A stretch of 64,000 nt of DNA from Maniola hyperantus (GCF_902806685.2 NC_048542.1:11826533-11890532), one strand, 5' to 3'. Positions 31,861-41,603 are shown, counted from the stretch's first letter. The notes: a model not told the origin generated them from the sequence alone. Program-made: numbers and translations.

Positions 31861-31985
31861 ATGCAACTCTAACTTTGCAAAGAAATTAGCCGCGCAGCGA
31901 GCGGGCAACTTTTAATTTATTCACTCCGCAATCTGAATATGAAACTATCCGTGAATGGCGGTGTAACGTGCATTGTTTGTGCCTT
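31850..31985 (+). repeat. Repeat family J
   Basis: GTTTACATATTCCATGCAAC, AAGAAATTAGCCGCGCAGCG, GGCAACTTTTAATTTATTCA, CGCAATCTGAATATGAAAC. It is related to 58155-58305 over its full length. No class can be assigned. Confidence 0.6.
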
Positions 31986-32335
31986 GCTAATTTATTAATT
32001 AACACCTACAAAAGTTAAAAATGCTTACTCAGCACAAAAATGTGGCGGTAATTTTATTTATAGTTTTCATTGTATCATTGTTTACATTTTTGTATATAGG
32101 TATAAATCAATATACTTACTTCATTAGGTAGGTACGTAACTTAACCCACCTAATTAAATAATCTATTCAATCAATCAACCTAAGTATCAACCAATTGAAA
32201 GCCTACTGTGTGTATATTTTTTTTTAATTATATGCATCATGTGTGTGTGTGTGTGTATAGGTACAACAATCAGTGGATATCATGGAATTCCGCATGGTAA
32301 ACTTCCATCCTACAATAAAATCTACAGTAATACTT

Positions 32336-32421
32336 TTTTAGTTGCCTTAATTGAAGCGAGCGAATACATTGCTCTATGTTGCCTGCCTTTTGTTTATGCA
32401 CCTGTTATATTAAGAGTGTAA
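32336..32421 (+). repeat. Local duplication, occupied copy
   Basis: TTTTTAGTTGCCTTAATTGA, AGCGAGCGAATACATTGCTC, TATGTTGCCTGCCTTTTGTT, CACCTGTTATATTAAGAGTG then TAA, where the MITE I insertion begins. Confidence 0.8.
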
Positions 32422-32565
32422 CATCCGTACTCAGAGTCGCTTAATCGTTACTTAAGATTGAGTTAAACGAGACAGAGTTATATCTCTCACATAAATCTGT
32501 CTCGTTTTAACTCATCTTCATCATCTTAACATCTTAAGTAACGATTAGCGACTCTGAGTGCGGCG
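32422..32565. mobile_element. MITE family I with TAA target duplication
   Basis: Left CATCCGTACTCAGAGTCGCT then TAATCGTTACTTAAG; right CTTAAGTAACGATTAGCGAC then TCTGAGTGCGGCGG. TAA flanks both sides (32419-32421 and 32566-32568). Inside, GTTAAACGAGACAGA is inverted as TCTGTCTCGTTTTAAC. A 3-bp TWA-type duplication fits PIF/Harbinger elements. The paralogous empty site at 31745-31860 supports the boundaries. Confidence 0.85.
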
Positions 32566-32681
32566 GTAAGACCCTCTGTGGTAAGACATTAGTCTGTTTA
32601 CCTTAATTTAATTTATTTTAGTTTGGTTTTGATTTAAGTTTATTTTATGAAATGTAAAATAATGTTTAAACTTGTTAACAA

Positions 32682-32882
32682 TCTATACTATATAAAAATG
32701 TATCACTAAATGTGTTGATCATCGCAAATCTCGAGAACAGCTGAACCGATTTCGCTAATTCTTTTTTTTTTTAATATTCCTTGAAGTACGTTGAAGTGGT
32801 TTTTACGGAGAGAAAAATTTAATTCAACCTCCCCCTCAATTTTCTAAACTCCACCCGAGCGAAGCTGGGGCGGATCAGCTAG
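32682..32882 (+). mobile_element. Helitron-like element, family K
   Basis: Starts A/TCTATACTATATAAAAATG, contains CGCAAATCTCGAGAACAGCT, GAACCGATTTCGCTAATTC, GGAGAGAAAAATTTAATTC, ACTCCACCCGAGCGAAGCTG, and ends GGCGGATCAGCTAG/T. TC at the 5' end and CTAG/T at the 3' end are intact. Confidence 0.7.
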
Positions 32883-32889
32883 TATCATA

Positions 32890-33225
32890 ATATTTTTTTT
32901 TTCACTTTTCAATTTGTGCATTGTAAAGTCTACATCTCCTGAGGATGCTCCGGTGTCGGGGCGAAACGTGCGTCGAGTGTGTTTGGGATTTGTGTGGTGC
33001 TGCGTGGTGGTGGTGCGTATTGCTTGCTTGGTGGCTGCTCCTTCTCGCATGTTTAGCAGTGGGAGGGCGGGCGGTGCATTCCGCATGCTGCATGTTGCAC
33101 CATACAGATTCGAGCTGTTTCAGCGGATTACAGCAAATTAAGCTTTTGGTTCATTAGGTAGGTATATATCATGGACTTTCGCAAAGTAACGCCTGCTTCT
33201 ATACCACAATATACAATTTTATTTA
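32890..33225 (+). repeat. Repeat family H, longest copy
   Basis: ACATCTCCTGAGGATGCTCC, GGTGTCGGGGCGAAACGTGC, GTGGTGGTGGTGCGTATTGC, GTGGGAGGGCGGGCGGTGCA, ATGTTGCACCATACAGATTC, CATGGACTTTCGCAAAGTAA, CGCCTGCTTCTATACC. A related 3' piece is at 31692-31735. GC-rich, so several short frames stay open on both strands (32844-33157); none has a motif. Confidence 0.65.
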
Positions 33226-33766
33226 TGTCTGTATAGTAGAAGTATCAGCTAAGTAGGTATGGTTTATTGTATTAATAATCATAAGAGGCGAGTGTACGTA
33301 GTTGTGCCCGTTAAAGGCAAGTTGACTCAACACAAATATTGCCACCGGCATCAGTCACTGCTCTAACAAGACCTCGGGATTATTTCATTTGTTAATTTAA
33401 ACTCGACGGAATTTACGACGCAAATAATTAATTATATGAAAGTTCTAACGCAAAGTTTAAATGTAAATAATAACGTAATGAGACCTTGGTTCATTGGGAA
33501 TGACTCAAACAGGCCCCAATCATATATATTCTGTGTCCCAATGTAGGACGCAACGTGCATTGACCATAATCTTATTATTATTAAGTCCATATCATATTAT
33601 CAGGAAGACAGTATCAAAACCTGGAGCCCCAGTAGAAATGGCTGAAACTGGCAAAGGGTGCAAGTATGTCTCTCTTATCGAGAGTAATACTATTTTGTTC
33701 CTTTGTTTGCCTAGCAGTGCGACTAGCAGATAAAATTTCTAATAATCTAATACCTAATATAAATTA
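33226..33766. other. Unassigned sequence
   Basis: No repeat recognised. A 79-codon frame (33494-33733) has no motif. Confidence 0.4.
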
Positions 33767-33997
33767 CTAGCTGATGCCCGCGACTTCGTACGCGTGGATT
33801 TAGGTTTTTAAAAGTCCCGTGAGAACTCTTTGCTTTCCCGGGATAAAACGTAGCCTGTCCAGGTCTTAAACTATACCCATTTACGCTAGCAAATAGCAAA
33901 ATCACGTCGATCCGTTGCTCCGTTGCGACGCGATTGAAGGACAAACGAACAAACTAAAAAACCAACAAACACATTTTCACGTTTATAATAGGGGTAA
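33767..33997 (-). mobile_element. Helitron-like family A, full length
   Basis: CTAG at 33767-33770, CCCGCGACTTCGTACGCGTG, AACTCTTTGCTTTCCCGGG, CGATCCGTTGCTCCGTTGCG, AACAAACACATTTTCACG, TTTATAATAGGGGTAATGA. Confidence 0.7.
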
Positions 33998-35285
33998 TGA
34001 TTTTGTACCTGTGTTTGTTTGTCCCTTATGCGCTCATATACCACACGATTGCAATGAAGTTTTGTACAGTTATTGGTACTTGCGGAAAAGTTTCTAACAT
34101 AGAATCATTTACGAAAAATAGGTGACGCGCGAAGCGCATTGCAACGCATGCCCGGCTAATAGCTAGTAAAAATTTACATCCAAAATGGTTGCGTATTCCA
34201 TTTAGTTCAATGCATCCTAGAGAACTGAAATACATTTTCCAACTTTTAGAAGAAGTATATACCTTTCAAATGCGTTACATACAATAATGCTTTTAAAGCA
34301 TTCAACCGAAAGTTCTATAGCAAGCCAGGCAAATAGAAAGTTTGAGTGCTCAGATCTTTACTAATTCTCTTATAAAGCCACTTTCAACTTGAATAAAAGA
34401 GATTGAAAACACTTAAGTTAACTAATTGTTGACTTAAGCCTTGGCTTAAGAAATTTTTAGCACTAAAATATATTGTAGTTTATTATTAATTATTTAACTG
34501 CGCCAGACACTCAAATTAAAAGTAAATTGTTTTTCAAGTAAAAATAAATTGTTTCTGTCTTCGCAACTCGTTGAGCTATGTCGGTTCTATAATTTGAAGT
34601 CGTGTTTTGTACCTACTACAATACTGTTATTTAGATGTATTGCATAATGTCCCACTAAAATATTGAAGCCAATAAAAATGTTCCTATCATTATAAAAAAA
34701 ATCTTTTCAGCGATTGCTTTTCGCGTGTAACATAACAAAGCAAAATAGATGTCCATTTCACCCGTAATAGCCCGTAGTGAGTAATCCGTCGAATGGAAAC
34801 ATTATTTACGCAACTATTTCAACCTTTGTGTAGAATTTGACGCCACATGTCTGGATTTGGAATTATTTATGGGCAAAAAGTGGCAAAACAACTTCGGTGG
34901 TAAATATTTGTTAGCGCTTTTAGGAATACCCTGAAATACATGACTATGCTAATTTCAATTAGTTTTTAATTAATTCATGTAGTTTTATTATACTAATTCA
35001 TTCTACTCATTGAAGTGAAAAATACTTTGATGTGATATTGTGATGAAAAAAGCTTCAAGTTTGCTTCATTAATGTTAATTATAGTGCTCGGAGTGCATAG
35101 ATTTAAAAACTAAACAACTAATGTTAATGGTTTTAATTTGCAAATTGTGTCATTTTAATTTTGAAAGTACAATTAATTTGAAAATCAAAATATTTTTATT
35201 TTGATTTTCAAACCACTGTTAAGTATTTCATAGTTTAAAGTTAAGTTTTTTTCATTGTTAGTGTTATATTTTTTATCATTTACAC
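33998..35285. other. Unassigned AT-rich sequence
   Basis: CTTCGCAACTCGTTGAGCTA, TGTCGGTT at about 34559-34586 is a tiny antisense RTE fragment. The hairpin at 35177-35212 is listed separately. Nothing else recognised. Confidence 0.45.
35177..35212. repeat. Perfect 16-bp hairpin
   Basis: TTTGAAAATCAAAATA, loop TTTT, exact inverse TATTTTGATTTTCAAA. Confidence 0.88.
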
Positions 35286-35685
35286 TGCCTCATCGGTCTA
35301 GTGGTTAGTGAGTTTGACTGTGGATGTCGAGTCCTGGCTTCGATTCCCGGGTCGGGCCAAGAATATTTAGGTATGGGGGTTCTACGTCAACAATCTCTCA
35401 GTACCTACTAACCTGGAGTTCGAAAATTGGTAATGTTCCACCCACGTGCCTCAGAGAACACCTAAAGGCGACGGTCTCCTGCACCTGGTTTCTTTCCGGT
35501 AGAGTCCGGTAGAGTCCGGTCCGACCGGTCCCATCGGACTATGAAAGTGAGGGAAGAGAGGGTGCGCCTGTGTTTGCGCACCAATTTGAGCACTATAATA
35601 TGTAACGCTTGAATGCCTAATCTCTGTGGAGATTGGCAGCAGTGACTAAAATTCGGTCGGGAGGACATTATTAATTAATTTTAGG
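35286..35685 (+). mobile_element. tRNA-derived SINE, family T
   Basis: A box CGGTCTAGTGG (35294-35304) and B box GCTTCGATTCC, then CCGGGTCGGGCCAAGAATA, CCTCAGAGAACACCTAAAGG, a doubled GGTAGAGTCC, CCCATCGGACTATGAAAGTG, AGGGTGCGCCTGTGTTTGCG, and an ATTAATTAATT end. A second, diverged copy is at 57338-57640. Confidence 0.8.
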
Positions 35686-36067
35686 TAATTCTGAAAATAG
35701 TAATTAATAATTAGCTACTCTCCAATTAAATTTAATTAATTCTGAGAATTCCCTAAGTATACTTTCAAAGATACTAATCTCTGTTATTGTGATTTTGACT
35801 GTAATTACGAAAGTAATAAACTCGCGAGCAAAGAAGCCGGGTCGGTTATTGAGAAAAGTATTGTGACTGACCTTGACTATTTGCTTCCAAGTGTAGTTGT
35901 TGAAAAACTTCAATCTAGTTTTGTTGAGACCCATATTTCCCAGTTCAAATAATATTATAGTTAAACTTGAATAGGTACCTTTACAACTTTGATTGCAATC
36001 TCCTCTGGGATAGTATCTATAGAACTATACTTTTTTTGTACCAGAAACATCCCTACTAATTCCTATT
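35686..36067. other. Unassigned AT-rich sequence
   Basis: No recognised feature; a 76-codon minus-strand frame (35704-35934) lacks motifs. Confidence 0.4.
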
Positions 36068-36290
36068 AATATCCCTACTAATATTATAAATGCGAAAGTG
36101 TGTCTGTCTGTCTGTCTGCTAGCTTTTCACGGCCCAACAGTTCAACCAATTTTGATGAAACTTAATATAGTGTTATCTTACATCCGGAGGAAGGACAAAG
36201 GCTACTTTTTATCCCAGAAAATCAAAGAAGTCCCGCGGGATTTTTAAAAACATAAATCCACACGAATGAAGTCGCGGGCATCATCTACTT
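36068..36290 (+). mobile_element. Helitron-like subfamily A'
   Basis: CTAATATTATAAATGCGAAA, GTCTGTCTGTCTGTCTGC, TAGCTTTTCACGGCCCAACA, ACAAAGGCTACTTTTTATCC, CACACGAATGAAGTCGCGGG, CATCATCTACTT (terminal CTAG mutated to CTAC). An extra partial TCCCTATTAATATCCCTACT lead-in precedes it. Confidence 0.72.
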
Positions 36291-37103
36291 CACTATAACG
36301 GGAAATAGAAAGTAAAAGTGGACAGAGAAGCACTTCTCTCTATGTGAGATCTCTACCAGTGACCCTTGACAATGCGAGAGGTTGTAGAGGGAGTGGAATA
36401 GGTACAAAAACACTTGAATTGTTCGCAGGTGATGTTGAGCGCAAAAGTTATATACTTAGGACTTAGGTATTATTTTTTGCAAAGAATCATTATTCTCGTT
36501 ATCCATCCATCACACACGAATTTCATATTCAAACGTTATTTATCATAATTCATAATACAAACTGATTTATGACCTGTTTTTATTTCAAGACAGCCTAAAT
36601 AATAATGAACTCATATGTTAATAACCTAGCTCTTCCAGCGAAATATTAATTTAATATTGAGATATACTTCGATTTTCATATTATTCTGTTTATTGGTTTG
36701 GTTTACCCTCGAGCATTTTGTAGCTTGTGTAAGTTCTAAAATACAATCATTAGATGTAATGATTTTATGCTACATAAATCTATAACACAAAATACTTAGT
36801 TGCAAAACGAAACATTTAATTAAAAATAGAAACAAACCCACAAAAATCTTAGACAAATTAGACTGATCTATTACCGCGACTTCATCCACATGCATCTGCG
36901 CCAAATTTTACTAAAATGAATTCATTTGTTGAAGCATAAAGAAGTAACAATCATTCAAACAGAAACATTTTTCAATGTTGTAAACATATAAAATAAAATT
37001 GAGTATTATAATGTGTCCGCCCGCCCTTAGAAAACGTGAAGCTATATTCCACGAAATGCTTTTGAAACCTTGGAAGTTGGACTATCTTAGACGACACTTT
37101 ACA
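36291..37103. other. Unassigned AT-rich sequence
   Basis: AGAAAGTAAAAGTGGACAGA near 36306 repeats a word from 1983. Nothing else recognised. Confidence 0.4.
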
Positions 37104-37189
37104 GTGTATCTATGTGTGTGATTTGTAATAATATTTTATTGTGTAGACTCTACACAATAAAACATTATTATAAATCACAGTAGATACAC
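37104..37189. repeat. Imperfect 42-bp inverted repeat with very short loop
   Basis: GTGTATCTATGTGTGTGATT, TGTAATAATATTTTATTGTG, TAGA is followed after CTC by its near-complete inverse TACACAATAAAACATTATTA, TAAATCACAGTAGATACAC. A few mismatches and a 2-base length difference separate the arms. Confidence 0.85.
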
Positions 37190-37690
37190 CACAAAACCGC
37201 AAAAATATTTTGATCGCTGTAAACTCTAGTAAAGGAGATAATGCGAACATAAAATAAGGAAACAAAGATTACGAGAGTTTCATTTCTACTTTTACCTTAT
37301 TCAAAATTTACCTCGTCATCAACTTTAATCATCAACTTTTATAATTTTTACGCGCGATATAGTCAGACACAAGCAGCATTGTGAGGAATTATAGTGAAAT
37401 CAAAGACAACCGAAGAATATACTGTAGTGCTGCGACAGAAATGTTTGCAAATTTGTAGTAAATCGCAAAAATATTTCAATCGCTCGCAGCCTTCTTACTT
37501 TTTGCCTTCGTTCTTACTTTTTGCCTTCTATTAATCTTGTAACCTCAATTTTTTTACGTTCTGTAGAGGTAAACAGAAACAGCATTGTGAAAGAGGAATT
37601 ATAATGTAACCTAAGAAAACGGGAGAATATACTCTTGTCCTGCGATAGAAATGTTGCCACCTAACATAATTTTGGGAAAAACCCTCAATT
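37190..37690 (+). repeat. Diverged local duplication, about 210-bp period
   Basis: AGCAGCATTGTGAGGAATTA, GAAGAATATACTGTAGTGC, TGCGACAGAAATGTT (37370-37446) matches ACAGCATTGTGAAAGAGGAA, GGGAGAATATACTCTTGTC, CTGCGATAGAAATGTT (37576-37655). The intervening CTTACTTTTTGCCTTC is itself doubled. Confidence 0.65.
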
Positions 37691-37734
37691 CGGGACCGTA
37701 AAGGACGAAATCATAACCTTTCATTTAAAGGTTA

Positions 37735-38455
37735 AAAGCACGCGTTCTACGGCAAAGATTGATGAGCTCCTTTGTTTCTCAGTCCCCGGTAATGATGAGT
37801 AATATCATGATGAATGTCATTCACCGACACATGAAAAGGATAAAAATGGGACGCGTAATTCTACGGGCTTTTTGCGTGGGATGCAGATATGCTTTTAGTC
37901 TTATGTTAGGAACCCATTCTGTACATTGTATTATGAGGGAAAAATAGTAGATTATTCAACACGGGGGTAATGTAATGTCTTACATCACGGGTGCCGGGAT
38001 AGATCCCAAGCGTAACGAGAGATTCTATAGTAACTCCCAAGCGTAGCGAGGATATTACATGTAGATTCCTGAGTGAGAAACCAAAACAACCAGAAAGAAA
38101 CCAAAAAGTTTCAATAAGTTAAAAAAAACTAAATGTACGCATACAAATTTGTAGGAAACAGGTAGAATTCTATTTGGGATACAGGAATTTAGGGGTTTCT
38201 TTTGGAATAAAACAATTAACATTTTGTTGAGGCCTAAAATATATCTAAGCTTACGTTTTCCGGCAGAGATTGATGAACATCTTTGTCTCTCGGCGCGCGG
38301 CGCTGATGAGGAATACTTTGATGAATGCTCGTGAATGTCATTCACCGGAAAATGAAACGAATAAAAACCGGAGCCGTTAATTAAATGAATTCAACGGAAA
38401 TTCAACGCGTTTCTCGCGTGAGATACAAACATCCATTTTTCATTTTTAATTTCGT
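37735..38455 (+). repeat. Second diverged duplication, about 510-bp period
   Basis: 37750-37900 (AAGATTGATGAGCTCCTTTG, TGATGAATGTCATTCACCG, ACATGAAAAGGATAAAAATG, TTTTTGCGTGGGATGCAGAT) matches 38262-38435 (GAGATTGATGAACATCTTTG, GTGAATGTCATTCACCGG, AAATGAAACGAATAAAAACC, TTTCTCGCGTGAGATACAAA). Between them, CCCAAGCGTAACGAGAG and CCCAAGCGTAGCGAGGA form a further short pair (38008-38052). No transposon class is recognised. Confidence 0.6.
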
Positions 38456-38497
38456 GTGAAAATTCCGTGTTTTTCCATGTTTGTATACGAGTAATAT

Positions 38498-38776
38498 TCA
38501 TCGTCATCATCATCATGAACTCATCGCTGACTCATTACTGAGACAGGTTTTCTCTCAGAATGAGAAGGATTTATGCCGTACTCCGCTACGCTGGCCAAGT
38601 GCGGATTGGCAAACTTTATAGGACCTTTGAGAACATTATGGGGAATTCTCGGGTATGCAGATTTCCTCACGAAGTTTTCCTTCACGTAACTCTGAAAAGT
38701 TAGAGATGCCCGAGATCGAACCCTCCACCTCCCGAACAGAAGGCCAACGTCTGAACCACTAGGCTATCACCACCAC
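38498..38776 (-). mobile_element. SINE C, near full length
   Basis: CGTCATCATCATCATGAAC tail, CTCTCAGAATGAGAAGGATT, CTACGCTGGCCAAGTGCGGA, TCACGAAGTTTTCCTTCACG, GAGATCGAACCCTCCACCTC (B box antisense), GAACCACTAGGCTATCACC (A box antisense). A short deletion removes part of the middle. Confidence 0.78.
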
Positions 38777-38837
38777 AATTAGAAGGTAAGTACTATTGAG
38801 TGTATGTTTTGTGTAGTCTAATGGTTTAAGGTTACTT

Positions 38838-38866
38838 ACCTATGCGAAGCGGGGCGGGTCGCTAGT
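38838..38866 (+). mobile_element. Helitron-like family L, 3' terminus only
   Basis: CCTATGCGAAGCGGGGCGGG then TCGCTAGTT matches the end of the element at 16019-16215. The rest is missing or decayed beyond recognition. Confidence 0.55.
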
Positions 38867-39554
38867 TTCTACCGTTTTCTAATAAATTTGTTTACTCATA
38901 ATCCAAAATCTCAAGTCTAAAACACCCGTTGCTCTCAGGAACAATCAAAATCTGTCAACATCAACAAGCGGAGATTACCTTAACGATCACGTACCTACTA
39001 CCTAGCGATTCGTTAAGCATTTTGCTGAAATCTCCGTCGGAAGAACAAAAGGGGTTACTAAGTATACGTAACTACTTACTTATTTGCCCTTTATTTGCCT
39101 TGGTACCATCTTATTTTTAACAATACCTGGATATTCGATACCGCGAAGTAAAAGACGTGAGCTCTACTTACCTCTCTACGTCCTACTTATAACTTGCCTA
39201 ATTTAAGTATACTATCCAACACACCTAGTTTCTTCTTTCACCAAAGGTTGCCTGGTGGAGATGGCTCTGAGCAATAAGGCCGCCTTTGCATATAATTGTT
39301 TTTCGTTTGTAGTTTCTTTGTTTTTGTCCTCGTTATTTCATGTTTTGTTTGTAATAAAGTTTTTCTATCTATCTACCTAGTGTCTTTTTAGTAGGTACCT
39401 AGGTCCTAGGTACATCTTTTGTGCACTTAAGTGAAGTTAGATTTTGTGCGGCGCCGCACGACACGTCACAACGGACTTGGGACCAGAAAGATATACTTAA
39501 TACCTTATACTCAAATCCACAGCTATGCGGCACCGACGCTTACGGACCTGCGCT
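38867..39554. other. Unassigned sequence
   Basis: No recognised repeat; TTTATTTGCCTTGGTACC and a TCTATCTATCTACC stretch are unremarkable. Confidence 0.4.
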
Positions 39555-39761
39555 GCGGGGTGATTACGAAAAACTTTGCAGTAGCGACAACACGACAGCA
39601 GTAGGAATGCGACAGTTCATTCGCTGTCTCTCTTCTTCTTATTTTTCGTTGTGCCTATTGCTGTCTCTCTCTAGCCGCTGTTACGTGTGACGTTTGACAG
39701 CAATGATCGCGAGATTTATGCCTGTCGCAAACCTGTCGCGAGATACGTAATCACCCCGCTG
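39555..39761. mobile_element. MITE family R
   Basis: Ends GCGGGGTGATTACG (39555-39568) and CGTAATCACCCCGC are exact inverses; CTG occurs immediately outside both ends of the CGGGGTGATTACG core, a possible 3-bp duplication. The interior has inverted TAGCGACAACACGACAGCAG and CTGTCGCAAACCTGTCGCG-like blocks. The 89-codon frame at 39421-39690 crosses its left edge and is not a gene. Confidence 0.75.
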
Positions 39762-40129
39762 GGCGTGCCGCAGCCGGGCAATAAGTTAATTTCGTGTAGG
39801 GCATTTGTGACTTGATGGGGTACGGAAGCGACAAGATCTTGAATTACTTTATACAATGTAACAATCCTATGAATCTTGAATGGCGTTAGACACATCCGGC
39901 TTAAGGATGACCCTAATTTGTACTTTTTCTCGTAAAAAGATATTAAGGGACTACCTACATAATTTTACACGTGGAAAATCTTTGAGGAAAATGGGCAGAG
40001 AAATTTAACCGAGGGCTTTATACATACCGTATTCAAATGTTAGTATGATAATACTGAGAAATGGGACTTATACATGGCTAAATTGGCAGTGGTCTCCACG
40101 ATAGAATTCTCTATATAACCTATAGTAAA
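39762..40129. other. Unassigned sequence
   Basis: No recognised feature. Confidence 0.35.
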
Positions 40130-40302
40130 CTAGCTTAAATATGCCCGTGATTTCATCCGCGTGGACAAACCCCTATATTTTACCCCCTGAATTGAATTTC
40201 TAAAAATCCTTTCTCAGCTTTTTTTTTTTTTTTTTTCTTTCTTTCTACATCATAATAAATATCTGCATGCCAAATTTTAGCCCAATCCGTCCAGTAGTGT
40301 GT
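40130..40302 (-). mobile_element. Helitron-like family B with T-run insertion
   Basis: CTAG at 40130-40133, GCCCGTGATTTCATCCGCGT, TAAAAATCCTTTCTCAGC, a run of T and TTTCTTTC where GGATG is expected, ATCTGCATGCCAAATTTTAG, CCCAATCCGTCCAGTAG. The 5' end is missing. Confidence 0.65.
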
Positions 40303-40599
40303 CTCGAGTCAAAAGGTCCTATGAACCGCAACCAAATAAATTAGGAAGCCACAGTCAAAATTATTTCCTATAGTAGGTAATTAATTAAAGTGTCTTGCTA
40401 GTAGGTATACCAAATTAATTCACAAGCATAGATTTAGCATCGGCTTACGTTAATACTAATTCCATCAAGATAGATTATAAATTTAACACCGCGATGTGCT
40501 TGTTAAGAACAGATCCAAGTACTGAAATAACAAAGGTTTATTTTAGCGTTTAAACTATCGTGAATGATTTCCATTATAAATACAGAAGAATCTCCAGTC

Positions 40600-40705
40600 T
40601 CAAACGCGACGCGTGGCGAGCTGAGTCGCTGTGAAGAAGGACCCTGGATGGGTTCGAAACTAGTCAGGCTTACGTCGACTAAACACGCGAGTACAGCCGA
40701 AGTCT
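40600..40705. repeat. Repeat family N
   Basis: CGCGACGCGTGGCGAGCTGA, GAAGAAGGACCCTGGATGGG, TTCGAAACTAGTCAGGCTTA, CGTCGACTAAACACGCGAGT, ACAGCCGAAG. The longer of two copies; the other is at 8520. Confidence 0.55.
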
Positions 40706-40760
40706 ATTACAACGCTTATTTGCTAGTAGGTACCTAAGTGACATATAAAAAAACGACCTA

Positions 40761-40957
40761 TCTCTATTATATAAAAATGAATCACCAAATGTGTTGCTCA
40801 TCTCAAATCTCGAGAACCGCTGAACCGATTTCGCTAATTCTTTTTTTATAGTATTCCTTGAAGTACGAAGATGGTTCTTATGGAGAGAAAAATTTAATTC
40901 AACCTCCCTCTCAATTTTCTAAACTCCACCCGAGCGAAGCCGGAGCGGTTCAGCTAG
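40761..40957 (+). mobile_element. Helitron-like family K, first of a tandem pair
   Basis: TCTCTATTATATAAAAATGA, CTCAAATCTCGAGAACCGCT, GGAGAGAAAAATTTAATTCA, CACCCGAGCGAAGCCGGAGC, GGTTCAGCTAG ending at 40957. The next K copy starts at the following base. Confidence 0.7.
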
Positions 40958-41118
40958 TCTCTATACATAAAAATGAATCGCTGAATGACGCTCATCGCAA
41001 ATCTCGAGAACAGCTGAACGGATTTCGCTAATTCTTTTTTATAATATTCTTTGAAGTACGAGGATGGTTCTTACGGAGAGAAAAACTTAATTCAACCTCC
41101 CCCTCAATTTTCTAAACT
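40958..41118 (+). mobile_element. Helitron-like family K, second of a tandem pair, truncated
   Basis: TCTCTATACATAAAAATGAA, CGCAAATCTCGAGAACAGCT, GGATTTCGCTAATTC, ACTTAATTCAACCTCCCCCT, CAATTTTCTAAACTCTACG. It stops just before the GC-rich 3' hairpin and CTAG. Confidence 0.7.
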
Positions 41119-41442
41119 CTACGTCAGAAATACAAACAAATGTGTTCGAGACCCTTTAATGAATACAAATAGAGTCTTTTGAAAGGCACAAATTAATTAT
41201 AGACCTAACTTCTATTTGTTAAGTAAAATTAATAAGCCAACGAAATTGGGTCAAATCGTAAATATTCCCTCTTGTAGTTATTTGAAAATCATTTTGAGTT
41301 TTGGCATTGTTCGTTTCATGAAACCGTATACCTACCTATTCAAATTAGTTAGTACTTATTTGTAACTATGTAAATCTATCTGTTAATTAGTGTATTGATG
41401 TAGCTTTTCTGTTCTATGTGGTATTCAGTGAGAGTATATATC
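41119..41442. other. Unassigned AT-rich sequence
   Basis: No recognised feature. Confidence 0.4.
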
Positions 41443-41575
41443 TATAGTACGCGACAGGTCGAGATGGCAATCGGGTTGTGGGGCGGGAGGACGCCCGCAC
41501 ACCCACACTTCACCTGCGTTCGACCGCACCCGGTTAGCGCGGGGGCTGTGCGGGTGTGCGGGGCGTTCCCTCCAT
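41443..41575 (+). mobile_element. GC-rich MITE family Q, right-truncated
   Basis: TATAGTACGCGACAGGTCGA, GATGGCAATCGGGTTGTGGG, GTTAGCGCGGGGGCTGTGCG, GGTGTGCGGGGCGTTCCC. The right inverted end is gone, and AT-rich TATTATAT sequence follows. Confidence 0.65.
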
Positions 41576-41603
41576 ATTATATTATTATATTATACTATAA
41601 GTA

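Noticed and set aside
32844..33157. Overlapping ORFs on both strands with His/Thr or Cys/Trp richness
   Set aside because: They lie in GC-rich repeat H, which has a reversed copy at 30697; open frames are a composition effect.
39421..39690. 89-codon ORF
   Set aside because: Crosses the border of MITE R, so the reading is accidental.
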